Shown here piece after piece: positions 44,641 through 54,782 of a stretch of DNA of 64,000 nucleotides. The notes beneath the pieces were generated by a model that saw only the letters and a program-made list of their open reading frames with translations, did no database searches and was not told where the DNA came from. A program made the position numbers and the translations under genes. This stretch comes from Gammaproteobacteria bacterium (GTDB taxonomy: Bacteria; Pseudomonadota; Gammaproteobacteria; VBWC01): the NCBI GenBank assembly GCA_006218035.1, contig VBWC01000004.1, positions 35,537-99,536 of the forward strand, in the 5' to 3' direction. The stretch's first letter is position 1; the number at the start of each line of letters is the position of its first letter.

Positions 44641-45285
44641 CTACCGGCACGAACCGTTCCATCGCAAAAAATTCGCCAGCAGCGTCAGGCCCGCCTGCTG
44701 GCTTTTTTCCGGATGAAATTGCACGGCAAAAATATTATCGCGCGCGAGCGCCGACGCAAAGGTTTCGCCATAACCGGTGGTCGCGGCGACGTCACGCGTA
44801 TCGTCCGGCACGACATAGTAACTGTGCACGAAATAGAAACGGCTGCCTGTTGCGATATCCTTCCACAACGGGTGCGTCCCGACCTGGTCGACAGGGCTCC
44901 AGCCCATGTGCGGGACTTTCAGGCGCGCGCCGGCGGCGTTCGTCGCATCACCGAAGCGTTTGACCGCGCCGGCAATCACCCCCAGCCCCGGCGTGCCATC
45001 GTTTTCGTCACTGAAATCGAGCAGCGCCTGCATGCCGAGACAGATACCGAGAAACGGCCGGGTGCGCAGCACATCGCGGATAGCCGGGATCAGTTCAAGG
45101 CGCGCCAGTTCCGTCATGCAGTCGCGCAGCGCGCCGACGCCCGGCAATACGACGCGGTCCGCCTGCCGCACCCTGCCGGGATCGCTGGTGATTTCGATAC
45201 GGGAGCCCTCCGACACATGTTCCAGCGCCTTTGAAACAGAGCGAAGGTTTCCCATGCCGTAGTCGATTACCACTGTGGTCGCCAT
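44641..45285 (-). CDS. hisH: Imidazole glycerol phosphate synthase subunit HisH
   Basis: 214 residues, class-I glutaminase. Nucleophile Cys82 is in LGICLGMQ, the His-Glu pair in VQFHPEKSQ, and the oxyanion-site PGVGALRDC is present. It channels ammonia into HisF. Confidence 0.98.
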   Translation of the reverse strand: MATTVVIDYGMGNLRSVSKALEHVSEGSRIEITSDPGRVRQADRVVLPGVGALRDCMTELARLELIPAIRDVLRTRPFLGICLGMQALLDFSDENDGTPGLGVIAGAVKRFGDATNAAGARLKVPHMGWSPVDQVGTHPLWKDIATGSRFYFVHSYYVVPDDTRDVAATTGYGETFASALARDNIFAVQFHPEKSQQAGLTLLANFLRWNGSCR

Positions 45286-45326
45286 CGGGAAGATCTATAC
45301 AGTTTTGCTGCTGACTCGCTGTGCTC

Positions 45327-45920
45327 TCAGAGACTTCCCTTCGTGGACGGGATGACGGCACCCATGCGCGTGTCGGTTTCCAGGGCCATGCGCATGGCCC
45401 TGCCCCACGCCTTGAAGATCGTTTCGACGATGTGATGCGCGTTCTCGCCCCGGATGCGGTCGATGTGCAGCGTGACCAGCGCATGATTGACGAAGCCCTG
45501 GAAAAACTCACGGAACAGATCGACGTCGAAATCACCGACGCGGGCGCGCGGAAATTCGACGTGGTACACCAGACCCGGGCGTCCGGAAAAATCGATGACA
45601 ACGCGCGACAATGCCTCGTCGAGCGGCACGTAGGCATGCCCGTAGCGGCGAATGCCCTGCTTGTCGCCGACCGCCTGCGCAATCGCCTGACCCAGCGTTA
45701 TGCCAATATCCTCAACGGTGTGGTGTGCGTCAATGTGGAGATCACCCCTGGCCTTGACGTCAAGATCGATCAGGCCGTGCCTGGCGATCTGGTCGAGCAT
45801 GTGGTCGAGAAACGCGAGCCCGGTGTGCAGGCGCGCCTCGCCAGTGCCATCGATATTCACGGCGACGTCGATCTCGGTTTCTTTTGTCTTGCGTTTGACG
45901 CTGGCTTTGCGCGCTTTCAT
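45327..45920 (-). CDS. hisB: Imidazoleglycerol-phosphate dehydratase
   Basis: 197 residues, the monofunctional dehydratase form without the phosphatase domain found in E. coli HisB. Metal sites are in [40 protein letters not shown]-like (here [12 protein letters not shown]) and GENAHHIVE. The histidinol-phosphate phosphatase must be encoded elsewhere. The start is ATG 45920, beginning with a basic stretch. Confidence 0.97.
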   Translation of the reverse strand: MKARKASVKRKTKETEIDVAVNIDGTGEARLHTGLAFLDHMLDQIARHGLIDLDVKARGDLHIDAHHTVEDIGITLGQAIAQAVGDKQGIRRYGHAYVPLDEALSRVVIDFSGRPGLVYHVEFPRARVGDFDVDLFREFFQGFVNHALVTLHIDRIRGENAHHIVETIFKAWGRAMRMALETDTRMGAVIPSTKGSL

Positions 45921-46031
45921 GACTGCCGGTTCTGCTGCTGACCAGAGGTGTCCGCCGTTAGCGGACACTCCATCGTTGTTCTTGAATGGCGACTAGCATA
46001 CCTCCAAGTTCCATCGCGAGGCAAAAACACC

Positions 46032-47150
46032 TTATGTGGCAAGCGCCACCGTCAGCGCGCCGAGAAACGCCGTGTTCTCCTCCGGCGTACCGACGGTGAC
46101 ACGCAGACAGTCCGTCAGCACACCGCCCTCGCCATCGAGACTCTTGATCAGCACGCCCTGCGCCTTGATCGACTCCAGCATTGGGCGGGCTCGCCCGGCG
46201 GGGACACGGAACAGGATGAAATTTGCCCGGCTGGGAAACACTGTCAGCCCGGCGAGTAACGCCATGGCGCGCTGCAAGTGCTCGCGCCCGGCGCATATCG
46301 CGGCGGCCTGCTCCCGGAGCATATCCGCATGCCGCAGCGCGAACGCCGCGCTCGCCTGCGTCAGCACATTGATGTTGTAGGGCAGCCGGATCTTGTTGAT
46401 CTCGGCCAGCCATGCCGGCGCGCCGATCAACAAGCCGAGCCGCAGCCCGGCCAACCCGATCTTGGACAGGGTGCGCATGATCAGCAGGTTCGGATACCGG
46501 TCGAGCAAATGCGTGAAACTGTGGCCGGCAAATACCTCATAGGCCTCGTCGATCACGACCAGGCCGGGCATCGCCTCGATCACCGCGCAGATATCGTTCT
46601 CGTCGAACAGATTGCCGGTCGGATTGTTCGGACAGGCGAGAAACATCAGCCGCGGGTTATGTCGCTCGATGGCGTGACGCAGTGCCGCGATATCCAGCCC
46701 AAAGCCGTCTTTCAGTAATGGCACCCCGACATAGTCCATGCCGGTCGCGAGCGCGATCGGCCGGAACATCGAAAAGCCCGGCTGCACACCCAGCATCACC
46801 GCACCGCTGCCACCAACGGCAAGCGCCAGCATCTGGATCAACTCGTCCGAGCCGTTGCCAAGCAACACGTCGTAGTCGGCGGGGATCGCAAAGAAGCGCC
46901 GCAGTTCGTCTACCAGCACGCGTGACGCCGCGTCCGGGTAACGGTTCAGGCTGACGTCGCGCAGTTCCGCCAGCCACGCGTCGCGCAGCGCCGGCGGCCA
47001 CGTATACGGATTCTCCATCGCGTCGAGCTTGATCAAGCCGCCGGAATCGGGCACGTGGTAGGCGGACAACTGGCGCACCTCGCGGCGTACCAGCCGCTCG
47101 ACCAGCTGCGCGAGTTCGCCACTTGCGGTGGCTTTGGATGACGATGACAT
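46032..47150 (-). CDS. hisC: Histidinol-phosphate aminotransferase
   Basis: 372 residues, class-II PLP aminotransferase. The PLP lysine is in RTLSKIGLAGLRLG, with LACPNNPTGN and VIDEAYEVFA before it and an Arg in RANFILFRVP. It transaminates imidazole acetol phosphate. Follows hisD. Confidence 0.97.
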   Translation of the reverse strand: MSSSSKATASGELAQLVERLVRREVRQLSAYHVPDSGGLIKLDAMENPYTWPPALRDAWLAELRDVSLNRYPDAASRVLVDELRRFFAIPADYDVLLGNGSDELIQMLALAVGGSGAVMLGVQPGFSMFRPIALATGMDYVGVPLLKDGFGLDIAALRHAIERHNPRLMFLACPNNPTGNLFDENDICAVIEAMPGLVVIDEAYEVFAGHSFTHLLDRYPNLLIMRTLSKIGLAGLRLGLLIGAPAWLAEINKIRLPYNINVLTQASAAFALRHADMLREQAAAICAGREHLQRAMALLAGLTVFPSRANFILFRVPAGRARPMLESIKAQGVLIKSLDGEGGVLTDCLRVTVGTPEENTAFLGALTVALAT

Positions 47151-47168
47151 CGGTGACAGGGTGTCCGG

Positions 47169-48479
47169 CTATGGTTTGGTGCGTTTACCGATCCGATACT
47201 CCGCCGACCGGGCATGCGCGGTCAAGCCTTCGCCGCGCGCCAGCCGCGCCGCGGTCGCACCGAGTGTCGTCGCGCCCTGTTCGGAACAGTGGATCAGGCT
47301 CGAGCGCTTCTGGAAGTCATAGACACCGAGTGGTGATGAAAAGCGTGCGGTGCGTGCCGTCGGCAACACATGGTTGGGCCCGGCGCAATAATCGCCGACC
47401 GCCTCGGCGGTGTAGCGGCCCATGAAGATCGCGCCGGCGTGCCGGATGCCCGGCAGCAGCGCGCCGGGATCGGCGACCGACAGCTCAAGGTGCTCCGGCG
47501 CGATCCAGTTGATCACCTCGACGGCCTCGGCGAGATCGCGCACCTCGATCAGTGCGCCGCGCGCTCTCAGGGATTTTTCGATGATCGCCGCCCGCTCCAT
47601 GCCGGGCAGCAGCCGTTCGATGCTGCGCGTGACCTGCGCAAGAAACTCGGCATCAGGACTGATCAGTATCGATTGCGCGTCCTCGTCGTGCTCGGCCTGC
47701 GCAAACAGGTCCATCGCGATCCAGTCGGGATCGGACTGGCCGTCGCAGACGATCAATATCTCGGACGGGCCGGCAATCATGTCGATGCCGACCGTGCCGA
47801 ACACCAGACGCTTGGCGGTAGCCACATAAATATTGCCGGGACCGACGATCTTGTCGACCGGCGGCACGGTTGCCGTACCGTAGGCCAGCGCGGCGATCGC
47901 CTGCGCGCCACCGATCGAGAACACGCGATCGACACCGGCAATCGCCGCCGCCGCCAGCACCAGATCATTGACCACGCCGTCCGGCGTCGGCACCACCATG
48001 ATCAGCTCGCCGACGCCGGCGACCCTGGCGGGCACCGCGTTCATGAGTACCGACGAGGGATACGCCGCCTTGCCGCCCGGCACATACAACCCCACGCGAT
48101 CCAGCGGCGTGACCTGCTGGCCGAGCACCGTGCCGTCCGCTTCCATATAGGTCCACGACTCCGCCTTCTGATGCTCGTGATAGCGGCGCACGCGATCGGC
48201 CGCGAACATCAGCGCCACGCGCTCTGCAACCGGTATCTTTTGCAGCGCCGCCTGCAGGCGCGCCGCCGGGATTTCCAGCTCGCCCATCGCCGTGACGCCG
48301 AGGCGGTCGAAACGGTTGGTGTAGTCGATGACCGCGGCATCGCCGCGGAGGCGCACGTCGGCGAGGATGTCGCGCACGCGTTGCAGCACATCCGCGTCGC
48401 TCGCGTCGTCCCAGGCGCGCAGACGCGCCAGCTGCTGGCGGAAATCCGGGGAGGCGGTTGTCAGACGTTGCATGTTCAT
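47169..48479 (-). CDS. hisD: Histidinol dehydrogenase
   Basis: 436 residues with conserved [35 protein letters not shown] and the active-site [10 protein letters not shown] zinc-dependent NAD enzyme performing the last two oxidations to histidine. Between hisG and hisC. Confidence 0.98.
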   Translation of the reverse strand: MNMQRLTTASPDFRQQLARLRAWDDASDADVLQRVRDILADVRLRGDAAVIDYTNRFDRLGVTAMGELEIPAARLQAALQKIPVAERVALMFAADRVRRYHEHQKAESWTYMEADGTVLGQQVTPLDRVGLYVPGGKAAYPSSVLMNAVPARVAGVGELIMVVPTPDGVVNDLVLAAAAIAGVDRVFSIGGAQAIAALAYGTATVPPVDKIVGPGNIYVATAKRLVFGTVGIDMIAGPSEILIVCDGQSDPDWIAMDLFAQAEHDEDAQSILISPDAEFLAQVTRSIERLLPGMERAAIIEKSLRARGALIEVRDLAEAVEVINWIAPEHLELSVADPGALLPGIRHAGAIFMGRYTAEAVGDYCAGPNHVLPTARTARFSSPLGVYDFQKRSSLIHCSEQGATTLGATAARLARGEGLTAHARSAEYRIGKRTKP

Positions 48480-48526
48480 GCGGCGGTTCGGATTAGCGGC
48501 ATTGCGCGGTAAACAGAGTCGAACGG

Positions 48527-49174
48527 TCAGGCGCCAGCGGCTTTATTCACCGCCTGCTCCATCAGGCCGAGAAACTTCTTCACGGCATCATGTTTCATCT
48601 TCATCGACGCGCGATTCACAATCAAACGCGAACTAACCTCGGCGATGGTTTCCAGCGGCGTCAAACCATTCGCCTGCAGCGTGTTGCCGGTATCGACAAG
48701 ATCGACAATACGGTCAGCCAGCCCGACCAGCGGCGCCAGCTCCATCGAGCCGTACAACTTGATGATCTCGACCTGGATACCCTGCGCCGCAAAATAGCGC
48801 CGCGTGGTGTTGACGTATTTGGTCGCCACGCGCAGCCGCGAACCGCTTTTCACCGCGGTTTGCGGCCCGGCCAGCATCATCCGGCAACGCGCGATTTTCA
48901 GATCCAGCGGTTCGTAAAGACTGTCACTGTCGTATTCGAGCAGCACGTCCTTGCCGGCAATGCCAAGATCAGCGGCGCCGTACTCGACAAACGTCGGCAC
49001 GTCGGCCGCCCGTATGATCACCAGCCTGACATCAGGCCGGTTGGTATCGAGTATCAGCTTGCGGCTGCGCGCCGGATCATCGACCGGCACAACACCGGCC
49101 GCTGCCAGCAACGGCAGCGCCTCGCTGAAAATGCGTCCCTTGGACACTGCAATGGTCAGTACGTTATTCATCAT
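48527..49174 (-). CDS. hisG: ATP phosphoribosyltransferase, short form
   Basis: 215 residues with [29 protein letters not shown] and the PRPP loop [12 protein letters not shown]. It lacks the C-terminal regulatory domain of the long (about 300-residue) HisG. Short forms require the aminoacyl-tRNA-synthetase-like regulator HisZ, which is not in this window. First committed step and first gene of the his run after murA. Confidence 0.97.
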   Translation of the reverse strand: MMNNVLTIAVSKGRIFSEALPLLAAAGVVPVDDPARSRKLILDTNRPDVRLVIIRAADVPTFVEYGAADLGIAGKDVLLEYDSDSLYEPLDLKIARCRMMLAGPQTAVKSGSRLRVATKYVNTTRRYFAAQGIQVEIIKLYGSMELAPLVGLADRIVDLVDTGNTLQANGLTPLETIAEVSSRLIVNRASMKMKHDAVKKFLGLMEQAVNKAAGA

Positions 49175-49225
49175 CGTTCGATACCCGGCCCAGCGGCGCG
49201 CAAAACGCGGCCCGCGGCGCCGTCG

Positions 49226-50488
<1,263 letters not shown>

Positions 50489-50559
50489 TCAATTGAACCC
50501 TGAGAAAATACAACACCGGCGCCGCGCGGGACGACAACGAGGCTGGCCGGTTATCGTGG

Positions 50560-50817
50560 TTACCTCTGCGGCGCGGATGCGCTGCCGAGCTGCTCCCATT
50601 CCGTCTTCGTGTAAGTCTTCATCGATAACGCGTGGATTTCAGACTGCATACGATTGCCCAGCGTACCGTACACAATGCGCTGCTGTTGCAGCAGGCTCTT
50701 GCCGGCAAACTGGTCGGACGCGACCACCACCTCGAAATGCACGCCGTCGCCGTCGATCTGGACGATCGCCCCCGGCAGCCCGGCCTCGATGAGTTTCTTG
50801 ATGTCGCTCGCCTGCAT
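50560..50817 (-). CDS. ibaG: BolA-family protein IbaG
   Basis: 85 residues. The BolA core HFEVVVASDQFAGKSLLQQQR and the QSEIHALSMKTYTKTEW C-terminus are characteristic of IbaG/YrbA, which pairs with monothiol glutaredoxins in Fe-S handling and acid response. The ATG at 50817 gives the standard length. Confidence 0.94.
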   Translation of the reverse strand: MQASDIKKLIEAGLPGAIVQIDGDGVHFEVVVASDQFAGKSLLQQQRIVYGTLGNRMQSEIHALSMKTYTKTEWEQLGSASAPQR

Positions 50818-50917
50818 TGTTTTTTTACCGCCCGGCGCTGTGCCTTGTTGCAAGTCAGCGAATGATAACAAAAAAGCGGCTGGATTCTCAGCCCAGGCAC
50901 GAAAAGGCCGGATTTAC

Positions 50918-51217
50918 CTACTGCAGGGGCAGCAGCGTGTCGAGACTGCTGACCTTGGCGATAGCCAGCAACGGCCCGGGAATATTTTGAAAGCGGATCT
51001 GCTTGTGCTGGTGCTGCGCGGCACGCATCCACCCGACCAGCAACACCAGCCCGGCACTGTCGGCGCGCGTGACACCGGCGAGATCCACCGTCACCGCGTC
51101 CCCGTCAGCGGCAAACCGGTCGTGGCGCTGCCAGATTTCCGGTACCGTTTCGAAGGTCAGTTCGCCGGCGATGCGGTAGTAGCCGCCTTCGCCGACTTCC
51201 ACGGCATATTTAGCCAT
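50918..51217 (-). CDS. mlaB: Mla system STAS-domain protein MlaB
   Basis: 99 residues with one STAS domain (VTVDLAGVTRADSAGLVLLVGWM). MlaB binds the MlaF ATPase and is needed for transporter activity in retrograde phospholipid transport. It overlaps mlaC by 8 bp. Confidence 0.93.
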   Translation of the reverse strand: MAKYAVEVGEGGYYRIAGELTFETVPEIWQRHDRFAADGDAVTVDLAGVTRADSAGLVLLVGWMRAAQHQHKQIRFQNIPGPLLAIAKVSSLDTLLPLQ

Positions 51218-51815
51218 TGCCCGACTGCCGGTTCTTCCGCACCAGCTGTTCTATCAGCCCGTCCATACCCTTGGCGCTGATCTCGCTGGAAAAACTCGAC
51301 CGGTAATTGATGACGAGGCTGATGTCCTCAACCGTCACATCGAATATCTTCCAGTTGCCCTGATCGAGATACAGCCGGTAACTGACGGCGACCGGCTGGC
51401 CTCCGGGATGATCGATACTGCTGTGCACCACCGCCTCCTGACTGCCTTTGTCCCACTGCGCCGGCTGGTAAGTAATCTTGTCATCGACATATTTCATCAG
51501 CGACGACGCATAGGTCCGGACCAGCATGGTGCGGAACTCGTCGGTGAAGCGCTTGCGCTGATCCGGCGACGCATCCCGCCAGTGCTTGCCCAGTACCCAC
51601 TTGGACATCCGTATGAAGTCGAAATGCGGGATCACCAGATCCTGAATGATGCCGTAGATGCGGTCGGGATCCTGCTCGATCTGCGCACGCTCGGCCTTGA
51701 GCCGCGCTATCGTCTGATCCGCCGCCTGCTGCACGAACTCGTGCGGCAACGTTTCGGCCCGGCCGGTGACCGCAAACAGACCCAGCACCAACACCAGCAA
51801 TACGCGCATCAACAT
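51210..51815 (-). CDS. mlaC: Periplasmic phospholipid carrier MlaC
   Basis: 201 residues with a signal peptide (about 1-20, TGRAETLP) and the MlaC/Ttg2D fold, including FDFIRMSKWVLGKHWRDASP and LVINYRSSFSSEI. It shuttles phospholipids between the outer-membrane MlaA and MlaFEDB. mlaA is not in this window. Confidence 0.95.
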   Translation of the reverse strand: MLMRVLLVLVLGLFAVTGRAETLPHEFVQQAADQTIARLKAERAQIEQDPDRIYGIIQDLVIPHFDFIRMSKWVLGKHWRDASPDQRKRFTDEFRTMLVRTYASSLMKYVDDKITYQPAQWDKGSQEAVVHSSIDHPGGQPVAVSYRLYLDQGNWKIFDVTVEDISLVINYRSSFSSEISAKGMDGLIEQLVRKNRQSGNG

Positions 51816-51816
51816 G

Positions 51817-52293
51817 TTAACTACCTCCGTTTTCCTTCACCGTCTGGTTGAACAGGAACTTGCTGATCAGCCGCTCCATCACCAGGGCCGACTGCGTCAG
51901 GGAAATGCTGTCCTGATCGCGCATATAGGCGTCGTCCGCGCCGGGCTCCAGCCCGACATACTGCTCGCCAAGCAGTCCGGAGGTATAAATGCTCGCCGAG
52001 GAATCCTTTGGAATCCGGTCGTACTGCGGACTGATCTTCAACGTCACCACCGCCTGATAGGCATTCTGGTCAAACTCGATCGCCGCGACGCGGCCGATAC
52101 GCACCCCGCCCATCGTCACCGGCGAACGCACCTTCAGGCCGCCGATATTCTCGAACCGCGCGCTCAACTGGTAGCCGTTGCCTTCGGTAAAGGCGCTGAT
52201 GTTGCTGACCTTCATCGCCAGCATGAACAACGCCGCCAGACCGGCCGCGATGAACAACCCGACCGCCACTTCGATGGATCGCCTGTTTATCAT
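51817..52293 (-). CDS. mlaD: MCE-domain protein MlaD
   Basis: 158 residues: one membrane helix (about 8-26) and a single MCE domain (SARFENIGGLKVRSPVTMGGVRIGRV). It forms a hexameric ring on MlaE that accepts lipids from MlaC. A single base separates it from mlaC. Confidence 0.96.
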   Translation of the reverse strand: MINRRSIEVAVGLFIAAGLAALFMLAMKVSNISAFTEGNGYQLSARFENIGGLKVRSPVTMGGVRIGRVAAIEFDQNAYQAVVTLKISPQYDRIPKDSSASIYTSGLLGEQYVGLEPGADDAYMRDQDSISLTQSALVMERLISKFLFNQTVKENGGS

Positions 52294-52295
52294 GA

Positions 52296-53075
52296 TTAAA
52301 TGCCCCCGAACATCAATGCCGTCAGAACGAAATCCAGCGCCAGGATCGCAAACGCCGAGTGCACCACGGTACGCGTTGTCGAGCGGCTTACGCCCTCGGT
52401 CGTCGGTACCGTGTCATAGCCTTCATAAACCGCAATCCACGTCGCCACGAAACCGAATACAAAGCTCTTGATGACACCGTTGACGATGTCTTCGCGCAGA
52501 TCGACATTCGCCTGCATCTGCGACCAGAAAGCCCCGCTGTCGACGCCGAGCAGACCGACGCCGACGAAGAACCCGCCCAGGATGCCGACCGCGCTGAAGA
52601 TCGCCGCCAGCAGCGGCATCGACAACATCCCGGCCAGAAATCGCGGCGCGACGACGCGCTTGATCGGATCGACCGCCATCATTTCCATACCCGACAGCTG
52701 TTCGGTCGCCTTCATCAGGCCGATTTCCGCGGTCAGCGCCGACCCGGCCCGGCCGGCGAACAGCAGTGCCGCCACCACCGGCCCGAGTTCCCGCACCAGT
52801 GACAGCGCGACGACCTGGCCAAGCGAATCCTCGGCGCCGAAATCCACCAGCGTGTTGTACATCTGCAAACCGAGCACCATGCCGACATTCAGCCCGGAGA
52901 TCGCGATGATCGTGAACGACAGCACACCGATTGAGTACATCTGCGCAATCAGCAGCGACGGTCGCAGCACCGTATCCGACATGCCGCCGAACACGCGAAG
53001 CAGGAACAGATGCCCGCGCCCGAGCCGTTCAAACAGGATCAGGCCGGTCCGGCCCAACGACTGCAACCAGTCCAT
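52296..53075 (-). CDS. mlaE: ABC transporter permease MlaE
   Basis: 259 residues of the MlaE permease family, with [36 protein letters not shown] as its core, summarised here by the key RELGPV and GR.GSA motifs. It forms the lipid path of the Mla complex. Two bases separate it from mlaD. Confidence 0.96.
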   Translation of the reverse strand: MDWLQSLGRTGLILFERLGRGHLFLLRVFGGMSDTVLRPSLLIAQMYSIGVLSFTIIAISGLNVGMVLGLQMYNTLVDFGAEDSLGQVVALSLVRELGPVVAALLFAGRAGSALTAEIGLMKATEQLSGMEMMAVDPIKRVVAPRFLAGMLSMPLLAAIFSAVGILGGFFVGVGLLGVDSGAFWSQMQANVDLREDIVNGVIKSFVFGFVATWIAVYEGYDTVPTTEGVSRSTTRTVVHSAFAILALDFVLTALMFGGI

Positions 53076-53103
53076 TACACGATACCCTCACCGACCCAGG
53101 CGA

Positions 53104-53922
53104 TCATCCGCCATCCCCCAGCAGATCGGCACGATAATCCGGCGCCGGATACTGGAACGGCACCGGGCCGTCCGGCAACGCCTGCAAAAACTGCTGGACC
53201 CAGTCCGAACGCGATTGTTTCAGCTCCGCCGGCGGTCCGTGATCGACGACCTTGCCTTCCGAGATCATATAGATGTAATCGGAGATCGCCGACACCTCGG
53301 TTACGTCGTGCGAGACGATGATGCTGGTAATTCCGAGGCTCTCGTTCAAATGCCGGATCAACTGCATGATCACGCCGACGGTGATCGGGTCCTGCCCGGT
53401 GAACGGCTCGTCATACATGATCATCATCGGGTCCAGCGCCACCGCGCGCGCCAGCGCCACGCGCCGCGCCATGCCGCCGGACAGCTCGGCCGGCATCAGG
53501 TTGCGCGCGCCGCGCAGGCCGACCGCCTGCAGCTTGATCAATACCAGGTCGCGTATCATCGCTTCCGGCAATTTGGTGTGTTCGCGCAACGGATAGGCGA
53601 CATTCTCGAAAATCGTCAGACCGGTAAACAGCGCGCCGGTCTGAAACATCATGCCCATATGTTTACGCAGCGCAAACAGCTCGTCGGTCTTCAGCTTCGG
53701 CACTTCCAGACCATCGACCAGCACGCTGCCGGAATCGGGCCGGAGCTGGCCGCCGATCATGCGCAGCAGCGTGGTCTTGCCGGTGCCGCTCGGACCCATG
53801 ATCGTCGTTATCTTGCCGCGCTGGATGTCGATGTCGGCGCCGTCGAAGATCACGCGCGCGCCGAAACGGAAATGCAGATCGCGTATCTTGACGAGCGGTT
53901 CCGGTCGGTCCGATGCGGTCAT
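53104..53922 (-). CDS. mlaF: ABC transporter ATP-binding protein MlaF
   Basis: 272 residues. Walker A GPSGTGKT (43-50), signature LSGGMARRVALARA, Walker B DPMMIMYDEP and switch His in IIVSHD. It drives the Mla phospholipid transporter. First of mlaFEDCB; lies 13 bp after the amidase gene. Confidence 0.97.
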   Translation of the reverse strand: MTASDRPEPLVKIRDLHFRFGARVIFDGADIDIQRGKITTIMGPSGTGKTTLLRMIGGQLRPDSGSVLVDGLEVPKLKTDELFALRKHMGMMFQTGALFTGLTIFENVAYPLREHTKLPEAMIRDLVLIKLQAVGLRGARNLMPAELSGGMARRVALARAVALDPMMIMYDEPFTGQDPITVGVIMQLIRHLNESLGITSIIVSHDVTEVSAISDYIYMISEGKVVDHGPPAELKQSRSDWVQQFLQALPDGPVPFQYPAPDYRADLLGDGG

Positions 53923-53935
53923 ACGGCCGTATCCG

Positions 53936-54778
53936 TTATCCGCAACGCAGCCGCCGGTGATCCAGCGCCGGAAAATTGCGGCGCACGGTATCCAGCAGCA
54001 TGCGGTCGATATCGGCGCAGATCACGCCCGCCCCGTGCGCCTGGCGGCCGCGGATGACGCCCCACGGATCGACGATCATGCTGTTGCCATAGGTTTCGCG
54101 GCCGCTGATGTGATAGCCGCCCTGCGCCGCGGCAATCACGTAACTCAGATTCTCGATCGCGCGCGCCCGTATCAGCGACTCCCAGTGCGCCTTGCCGGTG
54201 AGCGCGGTGAACGCCGCCGGCAGCGCCAGTATTTCCATGCCGTCGTCGAGCATGCGGCGGAACAGCTCCGGGAAGCGCAGGTCGTAACAGACGCCGACGC
54301 CGAGCCGTCCGAACGGCGTATCGACGACGCATACCTGGTCGCCGGGCTCGATCGTCACCGATTCGTTATACACCTCGTTGTTCTCCGCCAGCCTGACGTC
54401 GAACAGGTGCATCTTGTCGTAGCGCGCCACGCGCTCGCCGGCGGGGTTGTACACCAGACATGACGCCTTCACCCTGCCCGGATCACGCGCGGCCAGCGGT
54501 ATCGTTCCGCCGACCAGCCACAGCTTGTGGTCGCGCGCCTGGCGTGCCAGAAAATCCTGGATAGGGCCGGTCCCATCGCGTTCCCGGGCGGCCAGTTTGT
54601 CCGTCTCGCTGTTGCCCATCAGCGCGAAGTTTTCCGGCAACACCACCAGGGTGGCGCCACTGCCGGCGGCCAGCCGGATCAACCGCTCGGCCTCGCCGAG
54701 ATTGGCGCTGACGTTCGGGCCCGACGCCATTTGAATCGCGGCGGCGCGTCCCGCGACGGTACTGCTGGGTTCTGCCAT
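53936..54778 (-). CDS. Carbon-nitrogen hydrolase (Nit-type amidase)
   Basis: 280 residues of the nitrilase superfamily with the Glu-Lys-Cys triad: Glu in VLPENFALMG, Lys in YDKMHLFDV, Cys in GVCYDLRFPELFR. The CYDLRFPELFR form matches the Nit1 branch, deaminated-glutathione amidase, which repairs a metabolite made by transaminases. It lies 4 bp after yhdP. Confidence 0.92.
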   Translation of the reverse strand: MAEPSSTVAGRAAAIQMASGPNVSANLGEAERLIRLAAGSGATLVVLPENFALMGNSETDKLAARERDGTGPIQDFLARQARDHKLWLVGGTIPLAARDPGRVKASCLVYNPAGERVARYDKMHLFDVRLAENNEVYNESVTIEPGDQVCVVDTPFGRLGVGVCYDLRFPELFRRMLDDGMEILALPAAFTALTGKAHWESLIRARAIENLSYVIAAAQGGYHISGRETYGNSMIVDPWGVIRGRQAHGAGVICADIDRMLLDTVRRNFPALDHRRLRCG

Positions 54779-54782
54779 GTAA

